Source: G020354785 sp964521285 (lineage in GTDB: Bacteria; Bacteroidota; Bacteroidia; Bacteroidales; UBA10428). From it: a DNA stretch of 64,000 bases. Of the stretch, positions 18,305 to 27,455 are shown one piece after another; the stretch's first letter is position 1; every line of letters starts with the position of its first letter. The notes beneath the pieces are model-generated. The model worked only from the letters and a program-made list of their open reading frames with translations, searched no databases and was not told where the DNA came from. The stretch covers positions 62,001 through 126,000 of the forward strand of contig CAZFQS010000001.1 in the NCBI GenBank assembly GCA_964521285.1, written 5' to 3'. The translations under genes were made by a program, and so were the position numbers.

Positions 18305-18378
18305 CCATAAAATAACATGTGTGAATAATAAATCTGCCTTTCTGCCCAGTCTGACGTGCCAGAGAAAAAGTAAATTAT

Positions 18379-19164
18379 TTATTCATTCTTATCAGGTATA
18401 AAAAAATCATTTCGTGTCAGGCCGCATTCTCTAATTATTTCCAACGCGTATTCAGGTCTTGTAAAGTTTTTATCAATATTATTTGTTCCAATAGTAAATT
18501 TTACTCCTGCCTGTTTTGCTTTTCTTATAAATTCAACTGATGGTATTTTAAACCGGTTGTTTATCTCGATTGCTATATCATTTATTTTTGCAGCACTTAT
18601 TACTTTATTCATCCTCTCCTCATTCCAGAAATAGTCATATCTGTCAGACATTTGCCCGGGTAAATATGTAGGATTTACATAAATATCTATTGGTTCATTA
18701 TTTAAAATATTAACTATTATGTTCACATAATAATCCATAAAATGTTCTTCATTATCTATCCAGGTTTCTTCTTCAATCCAGATTCTGTTTCTTCTTCCTT
18801 TCTCATCTGTAAAGGTCATGGCATCTGTAAAAACATAATCGAACTTTTTAACAGATTCTTCAGAGAATAATTTAATCCATTCTCTTCCTTCTGCCTGCAT
18901 TCCCAAATAAAATTGAGGATATTTTCTTAAAACATTTATGACTGAGTCAATCTGCGAATCATTTTGTATTGGAAATCCTAATCCGCAATTTACAGCAATA
19001 CCATATTGTACACCATCACTTTGGGATTTTTGGATGGCTTCTTCTATAGTTAAATCACCCTTTAAGTGTATATGTAAATCAATTAAAGGGAATGTATCTA
19101 TTTGCTGTCCTCGTACAGTAGCAAAAACAAAACTGCAGAATATCATCAGTAGTTCTTTTCTCAT
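18379..19164 (-). CDS. Exported PHP/amidohydrolase-like metal hydrolase
   Basis: A 261-residue protein with an N-terminal signal peptide (MRKELLMIFCSFVFATVRGQ) followed directly by a metal-site motif PLIDLHIHLKGDL. The segment AIEINNRFKIPSVEFIRKAK and then GVKFTIGTNN resembles the C-terminal half of PHP-domain phosphoesterases. The start also looks like the HxH motif of adenosine deaminases, but later deaminase motifs (HAGE, IGHG) are missing. An exported member is uncommon, since most PHP enzymes are cytoplasmic. I call it a metal-dependent hydrolase of unknown substrate. It converges with the radical SAM gene and lies on the same strand as rsgA. Confidence 0.6.
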   Translation of the reverse strand: MRKELLMIFCSFVFATVRGQQIDTFPLIDLHIHLKGDLTIEEAIQKSQSDGVQYGIAVNCGLGFPIQNDSQIDSVINVLRKYPQFYLGMQAEGREWIKLFSEESVKKFDYVFTDAMTFTDEKGRRNRIWIEEETWIDNEEHFMDYYVNIIVNILNNEPIDIYVNPTYLPGQMSDRYDYFWNEERMNKVISAAKINDIAIEINNRFKIPSVEFIRKAKQAGVKFTIGTNNIDKNFTRPEYALEIIRECGLTRNDFFIPDKNE

Positions 19165-19203
19165 ATTTTCAATTTCAACCTGAATTGCTATATTATGTTG
19201 TCA

Positions 19204-20292
19204 CTAGTACTTATCTTGCTTTCTCTTTTTCATACCCTCCTTGCACATTTTCCCGAACGCTCTGTCTTTTCTTCTTTTCTCAACAGTACTCATTTTAAAT
19301 CGCAAATTTTCTTTTTCTATTTTCAGGTAATTATTATAAGTTGCCTTGTCCAGTTTACCCGTTTCAATAGCAGCTAATACAGCACAGCCCTTTTCATGAG
19401 TATGTGTACAATCAGTAAATTTGCACTCTGCGGACAAATTAAGTATCGAATCAAATGTTGTTTCTAATCCCCCTGTATTATCTGCAATCCCGATTTCCCT
19501 CATGCCCGGATTGTCGATTAAAACTCCTCCGCTCCCCAGCACTATTAATTCCCGGTGACTGGTAGCATGGCGTCCTTTCTTTGTGCTCAGACTTATTGTG
19601 AGTGTTTTCACAATTTCCTTTCCAGCCAGGTTATTTATTAACGTGGACTTTCCTACACCTGAGGACCCCAGAAAACAGTACGTTTTACCTCTTTTCAGAA
19701 CCGATTTTAATTTTTCGTATCCAGCTTTGGTATGATTGCTTATAGCCATTACCGGCATGTTTCCGATTCTGGCTTTCAATTTTTTTAATAAAGCTTTGGT
19801 TTTAGTTTCACCTATAAGATCCTTTTTGCTCAGTACAATTACCGGTTTAACTTTAGCAGAATAACATATGGTTAAATATCGTTCCAGACGGTTTAAGTTA
19901 AAATCTCTGTCAGCAGACTGCATAATGAATCCAAAATCAATATTCGCAGCAATAGGTTGTTTTTCTCCGAATTCTCCTACCGATTTTCTTTCAAGTAGAT
20001 TTTTTCTTGGTATAATTTTACGGATTAAGGCCAGCTTATCATTGAATAATGAGATGGCAACCCAGTCACCAACAACAGGAAAATCGGAACGATCTGAAGC
20101 TGTGAATCTTAAGTTACCGGTTATCTCAGCTGGAAATTCATTTTTAGCTGTTTTTACAACATATCTTTCTTTATGTTCCGAGATAACTCTTCCTATCTCA
20201 AAAGATTCTAAGTTCTGTGCAATCCTGTATTTTTCCAGTTTGCTGCTATATCCTAAATCTTCCAGTGTCATATTTATCAAATTTAAATTCAT
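19204..20292 (-). CDS. rsgA: Ribosome small-subunit GTPase RsgA
   Basis: A 362-residue circularly permuted GTPase that helps mature the 30S subunit. In order it has an OB fold (about residues 32-90), the G4 motif SKKD (155-158), the P-loop GSSGVGKS (209-216), the G3 motif DNPG (260-263) and a zinc knuckle with the family spacing C-x4-C-x-H-x5-C (Cys290, Cys295, His297, Cys303). The Lys/Arg-rich tail is typical for rRNA contact. The second Met at residue 8 (20271) is a possible alternative start. Some Bacteroidota have two rsgA-like genes, and I cannot tell which one this is. Confidence 0.92.
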   Translation of the reverse strand: MNLNLINMTLEDLGYSSKLEKYRIAQNLESFEIGRVISEHKERYVVKTAKNEFPAEITGNLRFTASDRSDFPVVGDWVAISLFNDKLALIRKIIPRKNLLERKSVGEFGEKQPIAANIDFGFIMQSADRDFNLNRLERYLTICYSAKVKPVIVLSKKDLIGETKTKALLKKLKARIGNMPVMAISNHTKAGYEKLKSVLKRGKTYCFLGSSGVGKSTLINNLAGKEIVKTLTISLSTKKGRHATSHRELIVLGSGGVLIDNPGMREIGIADNTGGLETTFDSILNLSAECKFTDCTHTHEKGCAVLAAIETGKLDKATYNNYLKIEKENLRFKMSTVEKRRKDRAFGKMCKEGMKKRKQDKY

Positions 20293-20469
20293 TTTATTCT
20301 ATATCCAAATATTCAACCTGACTCTTTTGCCAGTGCTTAGCTATATTGATAATTTGCCTAAAAGGGGTTGAATTTCCACAATCCGCTTAAATAAATTCTT
20401 TTAATGCATTCTGAGTTTCTCTTAAGTTATTATAAGTTAAAAAATATAAAAATACATAGTAAAACAGGC

Positions 20470-20477
20470 TAAATTTG
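20470..20477 (+). promoter_or_regulatory. Candidate -7 element of the arabinose operon
   Basis: TAAATTTG is a full match to TAnnTTTG. No clear -33 element is seen. It lies about 200 bases before the araA ATG and 36 bases before the 11-bp inverted repeat. Confidence 0.45.
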
Positions 20478-20513
20478 TCCATAAGACTTTTTTATTTAAA
20501 AATATATGCTTAA

Positions 20514-20540
20514 TTTTAAAAGTAAAATATACTTTTAAAA
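20514..20540. promoter_or_regulatory. Perfect 11-bp inverted repeat, candidate AraR operator
   Basis: TTTTAAAAGTA (20514-20524) and TACTTTTAAAA (20530-20540) are perfect mirror arms with a 5-base spacer. The site is 135 bases before araA, just after the candidate promoter. A dimeric repressor bound here would block transcription; a leader hairpin is the other reading. Confidence 0.5.
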
Positions 20541-20675
20541 ATATTACAATTTTCCCGTGCTTTTTACAATAATAGTCTGGATTTTCCTGAAAAATATGAA
20601 TAGCACATAAATAATAGAATATAATATAGTATTAATATACTTTAATAATTTAATAACAATCTTAAAAATTATATA

Positions 20676-22181
20676 ATGAATAACCCGGTTAATTATGAAG
20701 TCTGGTTTGTTACAGGCAGCCAGCATTTATACGGAGAAGAAACCCTTAAACAGGTAGAAAAAAACTCAAAAGATGTAGTTTCAGGCATATCAGATGCCAT
20801 AAAATCGCCTGTAAAAATTAAGTTTAAATCTGTTCTGACCACGCCTGAAGCAATAACAAAGATTTGCCATGAAGCAAACAGTTCGGAAAACTGTATAGGA
20901 CTAGTTGCATGGATGCATACTTTTTCACCTGCTAAAATGTGGATTACAGGCCTGAAAAATCTTGTAAAGCCTTACGTGCATATGCATACTCAATATAACA
21001 GAGATATACCATGGAATGAAATAGATATGGATTTCATGAACCTTAATCAGTCAGCCCACGGAGGAAGAGAATTTGGCTTTATTAATGCCCGGATGGGCAT
21101 TGAAAGGAAAGTGATTGTCGGTCACTGGAAAGATACAGAAGTAATAATAGAGCTGGATATATGGCTCAGAGCTGCTATTGGCAGGCATGAACTGTCAACA
21201 TTAAAAGTCGCACGTTTTGGCGATAATATGCGTAGTGTTGCAGTTACCGAGGGTAACAAGGTTTCAGCCGAGATCCAGTTCGGATTATCTGTTCACGGAT
21301 ATGGTGTTGGTGACCTGGTCGACTATGTAAACAATGTATCTGAAAGTGCTGTTAATGCTTTGTTTGATGAGTATAAAGAACAATATTCAATTAAAGCATC
21401 TATACTCGCTGACAAGAAATATATTGCTGCAATAAGGGATCAGGCAAAATTAGAATCAGGTATGAAATCTTTCCTTGAAGATGGAGGATTTAGAGCATTT
21501 ACAACCACATTTGAAGATCTGCACGGACTAATTCAATTGCCGGGACTTGCAGTGCAGAGGTTGATGAATCAGGGTTACGGATTTGGCGCCGAAGGTGACT
21601 GGAAAACTGCTGCCCTGGTAAGGGTGATGAAAGAAATGGCTACAGGTATGAAGGGGGGAACCTCATTCATGGAGGATTATACCTATCACCTCGACCCTAA
21701 AGGAATGAAAGTGCTGGGAGCACATATGCTTGAAGTATGTTCATCTATTGCGGCAGGTAAGCCCTCATTAGAAGTTCATCCCCTGTCAATCGGAGGGAAA
21801 GCTGATCCTGCACGCCTGGTATTTAAGGCTCCGACAGGTGAAGCACTAAATGTTTCACTTATGGATATGGGAAACCGTTACCGTTTACTTGTTAATAAAG
21901 TCGAAGTGGTTGACATTCCTGATTTACCTAAACTACCTGTTGCAAGAGTCCTTTGGGCACCGAAACCGGATTTGAAAGTTGCAGCCGGGGCATGGATACT
22001 TGCCGGAGGTGCACATCACACAGCATTTACACAATCGCTTTCAATTGATCATATTATTGATTTAGCTGAGATGGCAGGTATTGAATGCCTTGTAATTGAT
22101 GAGAATACAAACATCCCTGATTTTAAAAAGGAAATAAAATTAAATGAGGTGTATTATTTTTTAGCTAAAGGTATCCGATAA
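20676..22181 (+). CDS. araA: L-arabinose isomerase
   Basis: A 501-residue cytoplasmic enzyme that turns L-arabinose into L-ribulose, needing a divalent metal such as Mn. The opening EVWFVTGSQHLYGEE and the blocks MHTFSPAKMWI, PYVHMHTQYNRDIPW and GGTSFMEDYTYHL are typical of AraA, and the length is the family standard. It is the first gene of araA-araD-araB-galM-araR, all on the plus strand with small gaps, so one mRNA is likely. The inverted repeat and candidate promoter before it suggest control by AraR, coded at the end of the same operon. Confidence 0.97.
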   Translation: MNNPVNYEVWFVTGSQHLYGEETLKQVEKNSKDVVSGISDAIKSPVKIKFKSVLTTPEAITKICHEANSSENCIGLVAWMHTFSPAKMWITGLKNLVKPYVHMHTQYNRDIPWNEIDMDFMNLNQSAHGGREFGFINARMGIERKVIVGHWKDTEVIIELDIWLRAAIGRHELSTLKVARFGDNMRSVAVTEGNKVSAEIQFGLSVHGYGVGDLVDYVNNVSESAVNALFDEYKEQYSIKASILADKKYIAAIRDQAKLESGMKSFLEDGGFRAFTTTFEDLHGLIQLPGLAVQRLMNQGYGFGAEGDWKTAALVRVMKEMATGMKGGTSFMEDYTYHLDPKGMKVLGAHMLEVCSSIAAGKPSLEVHPLSIGGKADPARLVFKAPTGEALNVSLMDMGNRYRLLVNKVEVVDIPDLPKLPVARVLWAPKPDLKVAAGAWILAGGAHHTAFTQSLSIDHIIDLAEMAGIECLVIDENTNIPDFKKEIKLNEVYYFLAKGIR

Positions 22182-22198
22182 AATAAAAACTAATAATT

Positions 22199-22912
22199 GT
22201 GCTTAAAACACTAAAAGAAAGGGTATTACATTCAAATTTGAGTCTTGTTAAACACGGACTGGTAATTTTTACCTGGGGAAATGTAAGCGGTATTGATCGT
22301 GAGAAAGGACTGGTTGTTATAAAACCCGGCGGGGTTTCCTACGATGATATGAAAGCTGATGATATGGTGGTCGTTGACCTTGAAGGAAATGTTGCTGAGG
22401 GTGATTTAAACCCCTCATCTGACACACCCACTCACCTTGTTTTATATAGAAACTTTGAGAAAATAGGTGGAATTGTACATACTCACAGCGAGTGGGCAAC
22501 CAGCTGGGCACAGGCCGGAAGATCCATACCTGCTTATGGTACCACCCACGCTGATTATTTCTATGGTGAAATACCTTGTACCAGAAAATTAACCAGAAAA
22601 GAAATAGATAAAGATTATGAATTGAATACCGGTAAAGTAATTGTTGAAAGGTTTAAAGAACTGGATTATGAAGCTTTGCCCGGTGTTTTGGTAAACGGCC
22701 ATGCTCCTTTTGCCTGGGGGACTGATCCTGAAGAGGCAGTTCATAATGCTGTAGTTATGGAAGAGGTAGCAAAAATGGCATTGAGAACTGAAGTATTAGG
22801 GAATACGAATCCTGTGGACATGTATCTACTGGATAAACATTACATGCGTAAGCATGGTAAAAAGGCCTATTACGGGCAAAATAAAAAAAATGACTCCCGG
22901 GACAAACAATGA
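22199..22912 (+). CDS. araD: L-ribulose-5-phosphate 4-epimerase
   Basis: A 237-residue class II aldolase-fold enzyme that makes D-xylulose 5-phosphate from L-ribulose 5-phosphate, the last step of arabinose entry into the pentose phosphate path. The zinc site HTHSEWATSWAQ, the motif TWGNVSG, the phosphate-binding SSDTPTH and NGHAPFAWG are all present. It begins with GTG, 17 bases after araA; no in-frame ATG occurs before residue about 50, so GTG is the sensible start. Confidence 0.96.
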   Translation: MLKTLKERVLHSNLSLVKHGLVIFTWGNVSGIDREKGLVVIKPGGVSYDDMKADDMVVVDLEGNVAEGDLNPSSDTPTHLVLYRNFEKIGGIVHTHSEWATSWAQAGRSIPAYGTTHADYFYGEIPCTRKLTRKEIDKDYELNTGKVIVERFKELDYEALPGVLVNGHAPFAWGTDPEEAVHNAVVMEEVAKMALRTEVLGNTNPVDMYLLDKHYMRKHGKKAYYGQNKKNDSRDKQ

Positions 22913-22966
22913 AGCAACATTATAATCTTTAAACATATTAATATTTTAATATAAAAAGTATATAAA

Positions 22967-24646
22967 ATGAATAATATAAAATATGTTATTGGAATAGATT
23001 ACGGTACTGACTCAGTAAGATCAGTTCTTGTTAATGCAGCAAATGGAAAAGAAATCGCTGATTCGGTCTTTTACTATCCGAGGTGGAAAAAGGGAAAATA
23101 TTGCTCACCAGCCGATAATCAGTTCAGGCAACATCCTCTTGATTATATTGAAGGACTGGAGTATACAATAAAGGAATTGCTGTCAAAAAGCGGTACTGAT
23201 GTGGCAAATAATATAGCAGCTATGGCTGTAGATACCACAGGGTCTACACCTGTTGCTGTTAATGAGAAGGGTGTACCATTGTCACTGACCCCAGGATTTG
23301 AAGAAAATCCTAATGCTATGTTTGTTCTCTGGAAAGATCACACCTCAGTCAGAGAGGCAGAAGAAATTAACCATAAAGCAAAGAACTGGGGTGGTACAGA
23401 TTATACGATGTATGAAGGCGGTGTTTACTCCTCAGAGTGGTTTTGGGCCAAGATCCTGCATGTACTTCGAGAAGATAAAAAGGTTCGCGAATCAGCATAC
23501 TCATGGGTGGAACATTGCGACTGGATACCGGCTTTGCTTACAGGTGTAACTTCTGTTCACAAAGTAAAAAGAAGCAGGTGTGCGGCAGGGCATAAAGCGA
23601 TGTGGCACGAGAAATGGGGCGGCCTCCCTTCAGAAGATTTTCTTGTATCTATTGATCCCCTGCTATCGGGTCTGCGGGAAAAATTATACACCGATACTTA
23701 CACTGTGGATAAGCAGGCAGGGAAAATAACAGGGGAATGGGCAAAAAAACTCGGACTCCCGGAAGGTGTTATTATTGGCGTTGGCGCTTTCGATGCCCAT
23801 TTGGGAGCAGTTGGAGGTGAAATAAAACCTTATTATATGTGTAAAATAGTAGGTACTTCAACCTGCGATATCCTTGCTGCTCCAAAAGAAGACCTTGGAG
23901 ATAACCTTGTTCAGGGTATTTGCGGACAGGTTGACGGGTCTGTTCTCCCCGGAATGATAGGTCTTGAAGCAGGACAATCGGCATTCGGAGATGTATATGC
24001 ATGGTTTAAAGAGCTTTTATTATGGCCTGTGGAAAACATTTTACAAAAATCCGATAAGCTTGATAATAATACCAAAAATGAACTGATGAAAAATATCACA
24101 GATGAGCTTATTCCTGTACTATCTGATGAAGCAAAAAAAGTACCAATTGACGAATCAGGAGTCCTTGGTCTGGACTGGTTAAACGGGCGAAGAACTCCCG
24201 ATGCAAATCAGAACCTTAAAGGAGCTATTGCCGGCCTGTCATTAGGTTCCGATGCACCCAGAGTATTCAGAGCCCTGGTAGAGGCTACGGCTTTCGGGTC
24301 CAAGGCTATTGTAGAAAGGTTTATTGAGCAAGGTGTCAGAATTGATGGAATTATCGCATTGGGGGGTGTTGCTAAAAAATCAGATTTTGTCATGCAGGTT
24401 TTAGCTGATGTATTAAATAAACCTCTGCTGGTTGCTACCTCTGAACAGGCCTGTGCCCTTGGTTCAGCAATGGCAGCATCAGTTGCAGGAGGTATTTATA
24501 CAACCTTTGATCAGGCAAAAGAAAAGATGGGAAACGGGTTTGAAAAGGAATATCATCCAAATCCCGCAAATGCTGAAAAATATCAAAAGATTTATAGTAA
24601 ATACATTAAGCTTGGAAAATTTATAGAAAATGAACTAATTAAATAA
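22967..24646 (+). CDS. araB: L-ribulokinase
   Basis: A 559-residue FGGY-family kinase that phosphorylates L-ribulose with ATP. The first ATPase-fold motif is IGIDYGTDSVRSV (about residues 8-20), the family TTGSTPV block follows, and the catalytic Asp lies in GVGAFDAHLGAVGG (about residues 271-284). The C-terminal GGVAKKSD and ACALGSAMAA blocks bind ATP. Length and motifs fit AraB rather than xylulokinase (about 490-500 residues), and the neighbours agree. It is 54 bases after araD and 7 bases before galM. Confidence 0.96.
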   Translation: MNNIKYVIGIDYGTDSVRSVLVNAANGKEIADSVFYYPRWKKGKYCSPADNQFRQHPLDYIEGLEYTIKELLSKSGTDVANNIAAMAVDTTGSTPVAVNEKGVPLSLTPGFEENPNAMFVLWKDHTSVREAEEINHKAKNWGGTDYTMYEGGVYSSEWFWAKILHVLREDKKVRESAYSWVEHCDWIPALLTGVTSVHKVKRSRCAAGHKAMWHEKWGGLPSEDFLVSIDPLLSGLREKLYTDTYTVDKQAGKITGEWAKKLGLPEGVIIGVGAFDAHLGAVGGEIKPYYMCKIVGTSTCDILAAPKEDLGDNLVQGICGQVDGSVLPGMIGLEAGQSAFGDVYAWFKELLLWPVENILQKSDKLDNNTKNELMKNITDELIPVLSDEAKKVPIDESGVLGLDWLNGRRTPDANQNLKGAIAGLSLGSDAPRVFRALVEATAFGSKAIVERFIEQGVRIDGIIALGGVAKKSDFVMQVLADVLNKPLLVATSEQACALGSAMAASVAGGIYTTFDQAKEKMGNGFEKEYHPNPANAEKYQKIYSKYIKLGKFIENELIK

Positions 24647-24653
24647 AATTACC

Positions 24654-25790
24654 ATGAAAAAACTAGTTATATTCTTAGTAATTGTTGCTTTGGTATCATG
24701 TAAAACTAAAGTGGGCGATAAAGAGTCATGCAAATCAGACCTCTTAAAAAAAGAAGCATTTGAGAAAGAAATAGATGGGAAGAAAACAAGTCTGTATATT
24801 TTGGAGAATGCTAATGGGATAAAAGTATATATTACAAACTATGGAGCACGTGTTGTATCCTTGCTGACACCCGATAAAGAAGGGGAATGTGCAGACATAG
24901 TCCTGGGATTCGATAATATTGACAGCTATCTTAAAGACAAAATGTACCTGGGATGTATTGTCGGACGCTATGCTAACAGGATAAATGACGGAAAATTTAC
25001 TATTGATGGTCAGGAATACAATTTATTTTTGAATGATGGTCCGAACACCCTTCATGGCGGCCAAAAAGGTTTTGATAAAAGGGTATGGGATGCCAGACAG
25101 GAAGGTAATACACTGACCCTGTCATATCTGTCACCCGACGGTGAAGAAGGTTATCCCGGTAACCTGCAGATAAAGAAAATATATACCCTCACAGATGAAA
25201 ATGAACTTAAAATGGAATATGAAGCTGAAACTGATAAGACTACTATAGTGAATTTATCTCATCACAGCTATTTCAATTTAAAAGGGGAAGGTGATACAAC
25301 TATTCTCGACCACTACTTAATGGCTGATGCTGATTATTTTACACCTGTTGACAGCACACTTATACCTACAGGGGAAATAAGGCCTGTTGTTAATACTCCT
25401 TTCGATTTTACAAAAGGAAAGCAAATAAGTCAGGATATAGGTATGGAAAATGAACAGCTGAAATTTGGCCTTGGTTATGATCATAACTGGGTACTTAATA
25501 AAGATTCGGCAAATGCACTTACTTTTGCAGTAAAACTGTGGGAAGAAACAACCGGAAGGGTCATGGAAATTTACACTACTGAACCTGCTTTTCAGTTTTA
25601 CAGTGGAAATTTTATGGACGGCTCTGTCACTGGAAAATCAGGGAAGCCTTATAAATACAGGGCTGCTTTGGCCATTGAGCCCCAGCATTTTCCCGATTCT
25701 CCCAATCATCCCGAATTTCCTTCTACAGTACTCAGACCTGGTGAAAAATACAGACAGCTTAGTATTCTGAAATTTGGTATTTCCGAATAG
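24654..25790 (+). CDS. galM: Aldose 1-epimerase (mutarotase), lipoprotein
   Basis: A 378-residue GalM-type mutarotase, which interconverts alpha and beta anomers of free sugars. The catalytic His lies in NLSHHSYFNL and the base Glu in AIEPQHFPDSPNHPEF; ARYxxRI-type sugar-site residues appear as VGRYANRIN. The N-terminus MKKLVIFLVIVALVSCK has a lipobox (LVSC), so the enzyme should be a lipid-anchored protein outside the cytoplasm, where it could prepare arabinose for uptake. It is translated 7 bases after araB. Confidence 0.93.
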   Translation: MKKLVIFLVIVALVSCKTKVGDKESCKSDLLKKEAFEKEIDGKKTSLYILENANGIKVYITNYGARVVSLLTPDKEGECADIVLGFDNIDSYLKDKMYLGCIVGRYANRINDGKFTIDGQEYNLFLNDGPNTLHGGQKGFDKRVWDARQEGNTLTLSYLSPDGEEGYPGNLQIKKIYTLTDENELKMEYEAETDKTTIVNLSHHSYFNLKGEGDTTILDHYLMADADYFTPVDSTLIPTGEIRPVVNTPFDFTKGKQISQDIGMENEQLKFGLGYDHNWVLNKDSANALTFAVKLWEETTGRVMEIYTTEPAFQFYSGNFMDGSVTGKSGKPYKYRAALAIEPQHFPDSPNHPEFPSTVLRPGEKYRQLSILKFGISE

Positions 25791-25798
25791 ACATTAGT

Positions 25799-26482
25799 AT
25801 GCCGGTTTCCTTATATAAACACCCAAAACACCTTGTGGCTGTTGACTGTATAATCTTTGGATATGAAGATGATGAACTGAAGTTATTATTGTCGCCAAGG
25901 AGGTTTCAGCCAGCACAGGGCGAATGGTCACTAATGGGAGGCTGGGTACAGAATAATGAAACAGTTGAAAAGGCTGCTGAGCGAGTATTATATCAAATAA
26001 CAGGACTGAAAGATATCTATCTTGAGCAGGTGCATGTTTTTTCAAATCCTGAAAGGGATCCCGGGGGAAGAGTTATTAGTGTTGTATTTTATGCAATGAT
26101 CAGGATTGATAGACATGATAAAGACCTGCTTAAAGAACATGGAGCAGTATGGTGGACATTTTCAGAAAAGCCTGATTTAATATTCGATCATGATCAAATG
26201 GTAGAATATGCCCATGAAAAACTTAAACTTAAAGCAGGTTATTCGCTGATAGGTGAAAATCTTTTACCTGAAAAGTTTACCATACTCCAGCTTCGTACTC
26301 TATACGAAGCTATCTTTCAACGTAAGTTCGACCCGGGAAACTTCAGAAAAAAAATACTGTCATTAAAGGTGCTGGAAAAATTAAAAGATAAAAATACTAC
26401 TGCTTCAAAAAAAGGGGCTTTCTATTATCGTTTTAAAAAGCATCCTGAAGAATTTATTCACGAAAGGATTGTTAAACAATGA
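25799..26482 (+). CDS. araR: Nudix-related arabinose regulator AraR
   Basis: A 227-residue protein with an N-terminal Nudix fold (about residues 8-145) and a C-terminal winged-helix part (about 150-227, including GAFYYRF). In Bacteroides thetaiotaomicron the arabinose repressor AraR is of this NrtR-like type. The Nudix box G-x5-E-x7-R-E-U-x-E-E is decayed: G48, E54 and R62 remain, but the metal-binding E-U-x-E-E reads VLYQI (63-67). The protein should therefore bind a sugar ligand and not hydrolyse nucleotides. It follows galM by 8 bases as the last gene of the operon, which fits feedback control. The inverted repeat at 20514 is the candidate target. Confidence 0.87.
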   Translation: MPVSLYKHPKHLVAVDCIIFGYEDDELKLLLSPRRFQPAQGEWSLMGGWVQNNETVEKAAERVLYQITGLKDIYLEQVHVFSNPERDPGGRVISVVFYAMIRIDRHDKDLLKEHGAVWWTFSEKPDLIFDHDQMVEYAHEKLKLKAGYSLIGENLLPEKFTILQLRTLYEAIFQRKFDPGNFRKKILSLKVLEKLKDKNTTASKKGAFYYRFKKHPEEFIHERIVKQ

Positions 26483-26501
26483 TTTCCTGACATTGGGAAA
26501 A

Positions 26502-27443
26502 TTATGCCCTCTCAGATTGAATTTTATTGATCACTTCAATTACTGTATTTCTTATTTCAACAGGAGATGGATTAAGTTCTTCAGCAGTAAACCTGCCTGT
26601 AGAAATTTTTATACGATCAAAAACCTGCAAATAAAGATTATAAATTATATGTAAACTTAACAGGTACCGGGCTTCAATTCTGGCAGAAAGCTTTTCTATT
26701 TCTTTAAGGGTTTTTATTCTGTAATATTCTGCTTTTAAATAATATTCTTTAATTACATTCCGAAAATTTTCAGTTACAGGCTCCCCGTTGGCCAGTCTTT
26801 TTAAATCAGAAGGGAGGAGATTATTTTTCTTCAGAATATCAATTGCAAAATAGTTGAGGTTGTTAATCTGGTCTTTTTGAAAATCACGGATAATGTGCAC
26901 AAGATAACTAAATAATGCACATGGTCTGGCAATTTCAATAATGTTAAATGCCGGAGAAACATATTCACCATCTTCTTTTCTCAGACAACATAAATGAACA
27001 AATAATGATGCCGGGGCAACTGATGCTCCTTCAGCATATTTTAAAAAATCATTATATGTGGCAAATCCGTCATTATGAATATCATATATCATTGATTTCG
27101 CAAAATTATTAAATAGCTTTAACGGAATTTTAAACCATGTAATTGTATCGATTACTTCTTTTATAAGAGGGTCATTTGAAGTCGACTTATCGAGGCAGGA
27201 GACCCAGTTATTTACTTGCCCGGTAAATAACTGCTTTTCTGCTAATGTTAAAGTATTATTAAGGGCTTTATGATCATCAATCATGTCATCAATACTGCGC
27301 ATGAATTTGTAACATGTCTTTGCCGCATTATATCTGTCATCGTCCCAGAATCTTGCTGCAATAAGTATATTTGGATGATCATTAATCTTCTCAAAATCAA
27401 TGTTGTTTAATATATCTCTGGTTTCAAAGTTGCTCTCAGACAT
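26502..27443 (-). CDS. crtB: Phytoene/squalene synthase family protein
   Basis: A 313-residue all-alpha prenyl-condensing enzyme that joins two prenyl diphosphates head to head. Two Asp-rich metal motifs are visible: RSIDDMIDD (about residues 49-57) and YLVHIIRDFQKD (about 180-191). Length fits phytoene synthase (C40) and the C30 dehydrosqualene type, and the two cannot be separated by eye. It lies 12 bases after crtI on the same strand, so the pair likely shares one mRNA and makes a coloured carotenoid. The gene converges with araR. Confidence 0.85.
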   Translation of the reverse strand: MSESNFETRDILNNIDFEKINDHPNILIAARFWDDDRYNAAKTCYKFMRSIDDMIDDHKALNNTLTLAEKQLFTGQVNNWVSCLDKSTSNDPLIKEVIDTITWFKIPLKLFNNFAKSMIYDIHNDGFATYNDFLKYAEGASVAPASLFVHLCCLRKEDGEYVSPAFNIIEIARPCALFSYLVHIIRDFQKDQINNLNYFAIDILKKNNLLPSDLKRLANGEPVTENFRNVIKEYYLKAEYYRIKTLKEIEKLSARIEARYLLSLHIIYNLYLQVFDRIKISTGRFTAEELNPSPVEIRNTVIEVINKIQSERA

Positions 27444-27455
27444 TTGAATATTAAA

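Larger units (their letters stand above)
20293..20675. other. 383-base divergent region between rsgA and araA
   Basis: No gene. It holds a candidate araA promoter element and a long perfect inverted repeat (see separate entries). The remaining sequence is very AT-rich. Confidence 0.6.

Noticed and set aside
18338..18370. A possible hairpin CTTTCTG/CAGAG between two convergent genes as terminator
   Set aside because: The pairing is short and bulged and no good T run follows on either strand.
19868..20371. A 167-codon open stretch opposite rsgA
   Set aside because: It is an antisense shadow of a clear RsgA gene with all GTPase motifs.
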